Below, piece after piece: positions 28,801 to 34,837 of a DNA stretch of 46,985 bases. The notes under the pieces were generated by a model. The model was not told the DNA's origin. It was given only the letters and a program-made list of their open reading frames with translations, and ran no database searches. Source of the DNA: Anaerolineae bacterium (GTDB lineage: Bacteria > Chloroflexota > Anaerolineae > Aggregatilineales > Aggregatilineaceae); assembly GCA_016934195.1 (NCBI GenBank), contig JAFGTJ010000458.1, positions 1-46,985 of the forward strand, written 5' to 3'. The stretch's first letter is position 1. The number at the start of each line of letters is the position of its first letter. Both the position numbers and the translations under genes were made by a program.

Positions 28801-29540
28801 ACAATCTGGAGATTATCAGCCTGTATCGCCATTATCTCGCCAGCGCCGGTTACGAGGTCGTAGGCACGGTTCATGCCGGAAACGCGGTTGACATGATCAC
28901 GGCCTACAAACCCAACGTGGTGTTGTTGGACGTTGACGTGTCGGAAGGGTCTGGATGGGACGTGCTGGCCCGGTTGAGCAGCACCCCCGAAACATCGTCT
29001 ACGCCCGTGATCGTATCCAGCATGAACACCGATCTGGAACGGGTGTGGCAGTTGGGCGCGTCCGGTTATCTCCTGAAGCCATTTTCCGAGAGCCAGTTGG
29101 TGGATACGGTGAAAGGCGTTGAGGCCAGCACGGATTGCCAGCATATTCTGCTGGTGGACGACAAGCCGGAAACTGTGCGTGTGTTCCGTGAGGCGCTCGA
29201 AGCCTCCGGGCAGTACTGCGTGACGGAAGCGACGACCGGTCAGCAGGCCATGGATATTATCCAGCAGCCCCAGACCATTGACCTTGTGATCCTGGACCTG
29301 CGAATGCCAGAAGTGGATGGGTTCGAGGTGCTGCAAATGCTGCGCACCAATGCGCGCACGGTAGGCGTGCCGGTGCTGGTACTGACGGCGGAGGACGTGA
29401 ACGCCGAGGAACGTACCGCGCTCCAGACGACCAGTATCTATCGCAAGGATGATCTGGACGAAGAACATTTTCTGCAACAAGTGGAAATGCGACTCGGAAG
29501 CACACAGGAGAATACACGTTTTGAGCATGGTAACAACTAA
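22812..29540 (+). CDS. Giant hybrid sensor histidine kinase: TM sensor - HAMP - multiple GAF - PAS - GAF - HisKA - HATPase - REC - REC (2242 aa)
   Basis: H-box FLAAMSHELRTPLNSIIGFSR; N-box LLNLVSNAAKFTPEGS; G-boxes VVDTGIGIAKED and EGTGMGLPLAKSL. Two C-terminal receivers (VVLLDVDVSEGSGWD; LVILDLRMPEVDGFE). About seven GAF-like units, one PAS (IVDTMPTGILVMDTQGNVLLANQ), HAMP and TM helices. Confidence 0.95.
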   Translation: MLRRRGIQAQIVQIIVIALIFLAAILQIVNSLRQRESLIKANRAQALGMAVSLHESIKAFDLMFTTLPDVLDVDQNLLVLRLLPQMTSMFNQGFADFVEGDLSVAFESLVLSNGAVINHSKPEARNKTAAELGIADLPLDRTVRRDIPGYAPVYLTRVEIDATDTFVGTELNFIVGIYAEPIDSELRQGLIFSGVAALAGVLLVSSVAAYMVRRGVIRPIHNVQTAALNFSQGKLTHRIDPKGSAEFYNLAETLNRMAGNLQQSREVVEALLNNMSSRVQSHDRDLQIAADIGRIAASLRDVDTLLQETVDQICARFETIYHAQIFLLDELGEYAVLVKSTGEAGRRLLSFGHKISVGSDSVIGRVTLRGQVVMVSDTLAGEVPWQPNPVLPHTRAEMALPLAIEQRVIGALDVQSIKPDVFTSEMVQVFGVLADQLAIAIRNAQLLSESERRVREIDSLNRQLTRSVWQTFVTAERGGQPSGYLYDQMNTVSLDAENTAVLMPQRTEVPIQVRGETIGMLAAAAPGDESLTDDDQMLVRALADRVALAIENARLFERTQRALSETERLYEAARTVSGTSALADIYPLVAEQIGTAAPSVDAIDIMLSGPAPTLIQYLEDVYRWQRNTESGSLDPERLQVPPLESFVEGGLPENEPLLYRDAAADMAASHPLYARLNNRAARSVLIAPLHAGGQWFGVVVCSGHHTGGFEAAYVSFVSALCDQLAIAIENRRLFEDAQAEARRARALAEAGQLASRIAGDYVSGLQHLFEVVAGPGGYDRWWFGLLSDDGSALGMVTESGIPLSTVDVQNDQHALAEVARIGEIVLINDPVDHPVVGPQDLATVQTWGKHIAMPIHIGSSLTGALLIGRGQEAPNLDERDIQLAATLASQVAVATQNQRLFTEAESQGRRLQTIVDTMPTGILVMDTQGNVLLANQNLRDLLGPDMRPDTGARPEPYPIVRTGTQDPYPRDEWPLSQVVSLGVPVVVDDMTVLHPAGYEISVLAQAAPITNAAGEVTAVVGAFQDITELQELERALQDSLRETTLLYEASQSISRANTMDELLDVTLRQIMTMALSPDRVYVFLQEAEDDERYTLRLVASEPSEPLENCALSGFSPMLGPEPIIVTASTAPDEFRSCFEQMEVGVLGSFPLRVHQYINGWIMVGFTDPSGLMTEQRRFMTTLADQAAVTVENQRLLGRTEAALENTARLYRVSRAIADAHGALDILRAFVNYGAPRPVGYAALYLLMGDHEDTTNTVVELAAAWGDRTATDPVGTRYQAERFAYWGQLTSRGITHFDDVAAAFNLDPEIQYWFTILEIEAAALIPLRLADRPVGVILIGLDEPWVHSNSQLRIYQSMADQSAISLENTRLYQQAERRARQLSTSVEIGRAVTSILSLDELLPRVVNQIREAFEYDHAQVFLLSEDGVRANLVASTGSAGQQMLAVRHSLPVGSQSVIGQVTETGKPQIALDTADAFVIHRVNPYLPDTRSEMALPLIARGQILGALDVQSNRPGTFTPNDVQILTPLADMVAIAINNARLYEVSQERAEEMAFLFNVTTAATTSSDLSQSLEQAVETLRVMMGVTSASIFLPDESGEHMIKGADVGATGEEIGPSLVSFDRGLIGWVARHREPAIIGDVAQDPRRLPTLETTQSVIVVPLQTVGRLVGVLGVESDKLNAFDDNDLRLLQALSGSLAAIIQNQQLLREVQLANERLLEVDRLKTNFLAAMSHELRTPLNSIIGFSRVILKGIDGPLTDTQEQDITTIYDSGKHLLGLVNDILDQAKIEAGKMELSFGYFKLQDVVTGVMSSAIGLTRDKPVRLHTDIAENLPDAYGDEFRTRQVLLNLVSNAAKFTPEGSISVSAFPIVEEGQQYLQVSVVDTGIGIAKEDMYLLFEAFQQVDNSLTRSVEGTGMGLPLAKSLTELQHGRIWVDSAPGIGSTFSITVPTGPQPEEGAEGQRPGDAATPVVREVDTPLIAPSPRSALPDPAKVALVIENNLEIISLYRHYLASAGYEVVGTVHAGNAVDMITAYKPNVVLLDVDVSEGSGWDVLARLSSTPETSSTPVIVSSMNTDLERVWQLGASGYLLKPFSESQLVDTVKGVEASTDCQHILLVDDKPETVRVFREALEASGQYCVTEATTGQQAMDIIQQPQTIDLVILDLRMPEVDGFEVLQMLRTNARTVGVPVLVLTAEDVNAEERTALQTTSIYRKDDLDEEHFLQQVEMRLGSTQENTRFEHGNN

Positions 29541-31170
29541 GCGGATTCAGTTACGCTGCACCAACTGTGGACATATCATGCAATACGATGGCACGCGCAC
29601 TATGTGCCCGCGTTGTGATGAGAACATTCTTGAAGCCAAATATGATCTGGAAGCGCTCCGCCAGGGAGACTGGCTCGCGCAGTTAGCGCGCCGCAAACCG
29701 GGCGTATGGCGCTATCACGAACTGCTGCCTGTTCTGGATACCCGGCACGTCGTCACGATGGGCGAGGGGGGCACCCCGATGCTCAAGGCCCCTAACCTGG
29801 GCCTGATGTTGGGCTTAAAAAATCTGTATATCAAGGATGAGCGCCAGGGACCAACCGGATCGTTTAAGGACCGGCAGGCGGCGGTGGCGATCTCGGTGCT
29901 GCGCGAAATGGGCATCCCGTCGGTAGTGGTGGCGTCAACCGGCAATGTAGCCATTGCGTATGCGGCCTATGCCGCGCGCGCCGGAATTAAGCTGTGGGCC
30001 TTCCTGACCAGCCAGGTTCCCGGCGAAAAAATGCGCGAAGTGGCGATCTATGGCGCGGAAGTGATCAAAGTCACCGGGACGTATGACGAAACTAAAGCCA
30101 TCGCCGCCCAGTTTGCGCAATCTAAAGGGCTGTTTCTGGATCGCGGCATCAAGAGTATTGCGGCGGTCGAAAGCATGAAAACGATGGCGTTTGAGATCGC
30201 TGAGGACCTGGAATGGCGCGCGCCAGACTGGTTCATTCAGGGCGTCAGCGGCGGGATGGGGCCAATTGGTGTTGCCAAAGGGTTTGAGGAACTGCGCCAG
30301 CTTGGGTTAGTGGATAAAGTGCCCGCGTTAGGCATCGTGCAGTCGGAAGGCTGCGCGCCGATGGTTCATGCCTTTAAAGCCGGACAGCGGATCGCCGTGC
30401 CGGTTGAGAATCCCCAGACCATTATTGCCACCCTCAGCACCGGGCGTCCGGGGCGGGCGTATGAACTGCTGTGGGCGCTGATGCAAAAATACGGCGGTGC
30501 CGCCGAGAGCGCCAGTGACGAGGAAGCATTTGAGGCGCTGCGCCTGCTGGCGCGTATCGACGGTCTTTCCGTCGAACCGGCGACGGCGGTTACATTTGCC
30601 GGGTTGTTCAAGATGGTCCGGGCGGGTACGATTAAGCCGGATGATGTTGTGGTGCTCAATTGTTCCGGTCACACCTTCCCGGTGGAAAAACATATTTTGG
30701 GCGACCAGTGGGCGCACGATGTTGACGTATCGGATGTAGGGCGCAAGGTGTCTTTGCCGGAAGAAGGGCTGCTGTCGGCGCTGGAACAGGTCGATGCAGC
30801 GGTCAGCCGGGTTGTCGTGATCGAGGATACGCCCAGCGCCGCTCGCTTGATCAGTCGGATTTTGCAAACACGCGGCCAGTATAAGGTCGAAATTGCGGAG
30901 GATGGCCCTCGTGGGATTGATCTGGTGCGCCGGATCAAGCCGGACGTGATCATCACCGACCTTATGATGCCGGGGATGGATGGTTTCCAGGTAATCGACA
31001 CGCTCAAGGCCGACCCGGAATTAAGCCGGATTCCGGTGATTGTGTTGACGGCAAAGGAACTCACGCCGCGCGAACGTGACCGGCTCAGCGGGCAGATCGA
31101 CGCGCTGCTGCAAAAGGGGGGATTTTTGGATGAGGAGTTGCTGCAAAGTATCGTCAAATCGCTGCAATAG
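29527..31170 (+). CDS. Threonine-synthase-like PLP-dependent enzyme fused to C-terminal response-regulator receiver domain
   Basis: N-terminal zinc ribbon (CTNCGHIMQYDGTRTMCPRC), PLP-Lys motif GPTGSFKDRQ, ASTGNVAIAYAAYAARAGI, GVSGGMGPIGVAKGF. Receiver VVVIEDTPSAARLISRIL...DVIITDLMMPGMDGFQ...PVIVLTAKE. Start at ATG 29527, overlapping the HK stop by 14 nt. Confidence 0.93.
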   Translation: MVTTKRIQLRCTNCGHIMQYDGTRTMCPRCDENILEAKYDLEALRQGDWLAQLARRKPGVWRYHELLPVLDTRHVVTMGEGGTPMLKAPNLGLMLGLKNLYIKDERQGPTGSFKDRQAAVAISVLREMGIPSVVVASTGNVAIAYAAYAARAGIKLWAFLTSQVPGEKMREVAIYGAEVIKVTGTYDETKAIAAQFAQSKGLFLDRGIKSIAAVESMKTMAFEIAEDLEWRAPDWFIQGVSGGMGPIGVAKGFEELRQLGLVDKVPALGIVQSEGCAPMVHAFKAGQRIAVPVENPQTIIATLSTGRPGRAYELLWALMQKYGGAAESASDEEAFEALRLLARIDGLSVEPATAVTFAGLFKMVRAGTIKPDDVVVLNCSGHTFPVEKHILGDQWAHDVDVSDVGRKVSLPEEGLLSALEQVDAAVSRVVVIEDTPSAARLISRILQTRGQYKVEIAEDGPRGIDLVRRIKPDVIITDLMMPGMDGFQVIDTLKADPELSRIPVIVLTAKELTPRERDRLSGQIDALLQKGGFLDEELLQSIVKSLQ

Positions 31171-31173
31171 TTT

Positions 31174-32487
31174 ATGGCGCGAGAACCCATGACGCAACCT
31201 GTGACGCAACAAATGACAGAAACTAAAACCATTCTGTATATTGAAGATGACGAATCCAGCCGGACTCTGATTCAGCGCTTGCTATCCTATGCCGGGTACA
31301 AGGTGCTGTTGGCGGAGCGCGCGTTGGACGGGATCGATCTGGCTCAGAAACACCGGCCCGATCTGATCCTGACCGACATCAACCTGCCGGATTTGAGCGG
31401 GCGCGAGATCACGGTCCGGCTGCGAGCCGATCCGCGTCTGGCAAAAGTGCCGATTGTGGCGCTGACGGCCCAAAGCCACTCTGTTGAACGTGATAAGACC
31501 TTCGTGGCCGGGGTGACGGGCTATATCACCAAGCCGGTCGATGTGGATACGCTCACGACGCAAATCGAGGCGTATATCAAAGGCCACCGGGATAAGGTGG
31601 ATGTCGATAAACTGCACTCGGCGCAGCGGGCGTACAACGAGGAATTGGTAGAACGGTTGGAATCTAATGTCCGCGATCTCGAAGCCGCCAACCGGGATTT
31701 GCGGCGTCTGGACCGGATCAAGGACGATTTCATCCAGCTCACGGCTCACGAGCTGCGCACGCCGCTGACGACGGTACACGGTTACTGCCGGTTAGTCCAA
31801 TCGTCGGACGCGATCCGGGCCGTGATGGACCAGGACGCTGAAGTTAACGCGAGTCTGACCGGACTGATCGACTCGGTGGAGCGTCTGCACACTGTTGTGA
31901 ACGAGATCATCACCGTGTCGCGCATTGCATCGGGACGGGTGCATCTGACGTTGGGGCCGACCAATTTGTCCGAGGTCTTTGACCGGGTGATCACCGGGTA
32001 TGCCCAGGTAATCGAACAGCGCAAACTGACTCTTAAACGCGATCCGCGTCACTGGCCTCGCTCGTTTTTCGCGGACGTGTCGCTGTTGGAAATGGCGTTC
32101 GATAACTTGCTCGGCAACGCTATCAAATATACGCCTGATGGCGGAACAATCCGGGTAGACGCTCATGTCAAGCAGGAAAAACACGTCCTGGTCAGTGTAC
32201 AGGATTCCGGGATTGGGATTAATGTAGAGGATCAGGCCTACATTTTTGATCGTTTCTATACTGCGGGCGATACACAGCTTCACTCGACCAGCAAGACCGC
32301 GTTCCGAGGCGGCGGGTTGGGGTTAGGACTGGCGATCTGCCGCAACATTATCGAAGCCCATAAAGGGAAAATCTGGGTCAAGAGTGAAGGATGCGACGAG
32401 GAAAAAATGCCCGGCAGCACGTTTTTTGTCGAACTGCCGCTGCTGGGTGAACTGCCTTCACAGCCGTCGAGCCAGGTGACCAGTTAG
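31174..32487 (+). CDS. REC-HisKA-HATPase hybrid histidine kinase
   Basis: REC: ILYIEDDESSRTLIQ...LILTDINLPDLSG...IVALTAQ...GYITKPV. HK: FIQLTAHELRTPLTTVHGYCRL, NLLGNAIKYTPDGG, VQDSGIGINVED, GGLGLGLAICRNII. Confidence 0.94.
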   Translation: MAREPMTQPVTQQMTETKTILYIEDDESSRTLIQRLLSYAGYKVLLAERALDGIDLAQKHRPDLILTDINLPDLSGREITVRLRADPRLAKVPIVALTAQSHSVERDKTFVAGVTGYITKPVDVDTLTTQIEAYIKGHRDKVDVDKLHSAQRAYNEELVERLESNVRDLEAANRDLRRLDRIKDDFIQLTAHELRTPLTTVHGYCRLVQSSDAIRAVMDQDAEVNASLTGLIDSVERLHTVVNEIITVSRIASGRVHLTLGPTNLSEVFDRVITGYAQVIEQRKLTLKRDPRHWPRSFFADVSLLEMAFDNLLGNAIKYTPDGGTIRVDAHVKQEKHVLVSVQDSGIGINVEDQAYIFDRFYTAGDTQLHSTSKTAFRGGGLGLGLAICRNIIEAHKGKIWVKSEGCDEEKMPGSTFFVELPLLGELPSQPSSQVTS

Positions 32488-32490
32488 TTT

Positions 32491-33582
32491 ATGGATGATT
32501 ACACCACACGACGTGCCCGCCTGATTACAGCTTTGTTGTCCCCGGTTTTTTTGGGAATGGCCCCGGTGTTCGGCAAGCTGGCGCTGCGCGGCGGCTCAGA
32601 CCCTTTTACCGTCGCGGCGGTCCGAACGGCGTTTGCGGCGTTACTGTTGTGGGTGCTGTACCTCATTTTCTGGCGGAAGTATATTTATATCTACACGGCG
32701 GGTTTCCTGGGATGCGCGGTTGTCGGCACGATTAACGGCATTGGTTCGTTGATGTACTACAACGGCCTGAACCGGATGGACGCTTCGATGTCCCAGTTGT
32801 TGAACGGGACTTATCTGGTTTTTGTGGTGCTGCTGGCCCGGTTAGGCGGGCAGTCGCTGTCCTGGCGGACGGCGATGCGGGTAGGGTTGGCATTGGCGGG
32901 CCTGATGTTGATTACGGGCGGTGTGCGCGGCCAGGTGAACTGGTTTGGTGTTGGCCTTATGTTGGGGAATGCGCTTTTGTTCGCGGGGACAGTTGTCTTG
33001 AGTCAGCGTGTGTTGTGGGAGATGCCCGCGCAGACGGTGACGTTGTATGTCGTGACCGTGATGGCCGGGATCGTGGTGATGGCGCGGATTGCTTATGATG
33101 TGCATTGGCTGCCCCAAACCGGCGACGCGACGCTGGCAATTCTGGCATTAGCGCTGACCACCGCATTATCCCGGCTGACGTTGTTCGCTGGAGTGAAGAA
33201 TCTCGGCAGTTTACAAACCACGTTACTCGCCATTACCGAACTGGCGGTAGCGGTGGCTCTGTCGTTCGTGGCATTGGACGAACGCCTGACTACTGTTCAA
33301 TGGATCGGTGTGGGCGCGTTTGTGCTGAGCTTGCTGTTACAGGGCAGCGGGCAATATGCCGATGACGCCCCACGCGGCGCGATCCCGATGCCCAATATGG
33401 CGGGCATCGCGTTTCAACAGATCGCGTTTATTCACGCTTTTGGCAACAGTGGAATTTCCCAGGATGAACTGGACGCCATCCGGCGAATGATGGGGGTTGA
33501 AGGGCCGCTCCCATCCGAGCCACCCTTAAGCTATCCGGACCAACCGCCCGAATTACCTTCCCCTTCCGATCCAACAGATTAA
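32491..33582 (+). CDS. EamA/DMT-superfamily transporter with ~75-aa C-terminal tail
   Basis: Ten predicted hydrophobic segments in two EamA-like repeats (e.g. GLNRMDASMSQLLNGTYLVFVVLLARLGGQ; ITELAVAVALSFVALDERLTTVQWIGVGAFVLSLLLQG). Confidence 0.85.
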   Translation: MDDYTTRRARLITALLSPVFLGMAPVFGKLALRGGSDPFTVAAVRTAFAALLLWVLYLIFWRKYIYIYTAGFLGCAVVGTINGIGSLMYYNGLNRMDASMSQLLNGTYLVFVVLLARLGGQSLSWRTAMRVGLALAGLMLITGGVRGQVNWFGVGLMLGNALLFAGTVVLSQRVLWEMPAQTVTLYVVTVMAGIVVMARIAYDVHWLPQTGDATLAILALALTTALSRLTLFAGVKNLGSLQTTLLAITELAVAVALSFVALDERLTTVQWIGVGAFVLSLLLQGSGQYADDAPRGAIPMPNMAGIAFQQIAFIHAFGNSGISQDELDAIRRMMGVEGPLPSEPPLSYPDQPPELPSPSDPTD

Positions 33583-33600
33583 GCCTGCCTCATGCGTGAT

Positions 33601-34632
33601 CTATTTTGAGTTGCTGCGCTGTTTCAGAAATGCGATTAACTTCTTCACCGGTTGGACGATTCCGCTGGTTTGTTCTTTTTCCAGCGGGGGCGGCGGTGCG
33701 CTTTGGGGACGCTTTAGTTGAGGTGTGGCCTCCGGCAGCGTATCGCGCCGTTCAGGAACGGGGTCTGGTTGCGAAAATGCGCTGGCAGCGCCGGTTGTTT
33801 CGGGTGTACCTGATGCGGTAGGCCGCGCGGCGGGTAACGCACTTTTCATGCGGGGGTGTGGGGCAGGCGGCATCACCGGGCGCGGCGTCGCCTCATGGGG
33901 GATTGCCGGTTGTTGGGGTGTGGATGCGGGCGTTTGCGGCGTAGTTTCGGCAGTAGGCGCAGGCGCAAAATGTTTGCGTAGGGTGGCAATCGCGTCTGCG
34001 GTGCCGATCCGCCGGAGCGCGGCGGCGGCAGTGCGCCGTACTACCGGATGCGAATCGTGTAGCGCTGCTGCCAGGGGTTCGACGGCCCATACTGCCTGTA
34101 TCTGGCCGAGCACGGCGGCGGCGTTGCGGCGCACCTGCCACGAGTCCCGCCGCAGTGCGCCTAGCAGTGTGACAACGGCGGGGGCGCTTTGTAGGTCCAG
34201 CAGCGCTTCGGCGGCGGCCAGCCGCACGGCAGGCGGCGCAGCCGCGTTGTGAAACAGGATCACGAGTGGTTCAACGGCCATCCGGTCGCCGAGCTTGCCC
34301 AGGGCGTGGGCGGCGGCAATAACGTTTTGCGGGTGGCGGCTGCGCAAAGTTTTGATCAGCCCGTTAACATCTCTGGCGTTAACCAGCCCGCCAACGTCCG
34401 TCCGGTGATCCAGTTCGTGGATGGCAGCGGCCAGACTGTGCCGGGTCTGTTCGTTGGTTTCATGGCGGAGCGCGGCTTTTAAGGCAGGAACGGCCTGGAC
34501 GGTATCCAGGGCGCGCAATGCAGTAGCGGCTCGCTGCCGGATTTCTGGATCGGGATAAGCCAGCGCGCTGATTAAGCCGTGTGTATCGCGTCTGGATTGG
34601 AGTTGCCAGACATTGGGTCGTGTGTGTGCCAC
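33601..34632 (-). CDS. HEAT-repeat protein with Pro-rich C-terminal tail
   Basis: Tandem HEAT units (AVPALKAALRHETNEQTRHSLAAAIHEL; AVEPLAAALHDSHPVVRRTAAAALRRIG). GTG at 34632 after AGGGG is the preferred start; the track uses 34743. Confidence 0.82.
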   Translation of the reverse strand: MAHTRPNVWQLQSRRDTHGLISALAYPDPEIRQRAATALRALDTVQAVPALKAALRHETNEQTRHSLAAAIHELDHRTDVGGLVNARDVNGLIKTLRSRHPQNVIAAAHALGKLGDRMAVEPLVILFHNAAAPPAVRLAAAEALLDLQSAPAVVTLLGALRRDSWQVRRNAAAVLGQIQAVWAVEPLAAALHDSHPVVRRTAAAALRRIGTADAIATLRKHFAPAPTAETTPQTPASTPQQPAIPHEATPRPVMPPAPHPRMKSALPAARPTASGTPETTGAASAFSQPDPVPERRDTLPEATPQLKRPQSAPPPPLEKEQTSGIVQPVKKLIAFLKQRSNSK

Positions 34633-34737
34633 TATCGATTCGCCCCTGGTGACATGTAAATAAATTATATATGCGATCTGGACGGATTTTGTTAGAAGAC
34701 AGGAACATACTTGATTTCTAATCGTTTTCGTGCGTTT

Positions 34738-34765
34738 TTGCAACTAGCCAAACTGTTTGTACAAT
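34738..34765 (+). promoter_or_regulatory. Putative sigma70-type promoter for the PP2C gene
   Basis: TTGCAA (34738-34743), 16-nt spacer, TACAAT (34760-34765). Confidence 0.4.
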
Positions 34766-34837
34766 GATACGGAGAAGGGCGATACTGAAAAGGACATCCG
34801 CCCTGGGCCGGAAAGTTGCAGAGATGGAGACACAACC

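Noticed and set aside
25998-29528. Long antisense ORFs (e.g. 25998-26876, 27209-28108, 28533-29528) opposite the giant kinase gene
   Set aside because: They overlap a gene with intact catalytic motifs, show no recognisable protein family and mirror codon bias of the sense strand.
16044-29540. Repeated GAF segments as DNA repeats or a mobile element
   Set aside because: Similarity is at protein level across diverged genes, with no terminal repeats or transposase; best explained by domain duplication.
33725-34252. 175-aa + strand ORF opposite the HEAT-repeat gene
   Set aside because: Ala/Ser/Arg low-complexity product with no motif; the HEAT repeats on the - strand explain the region.
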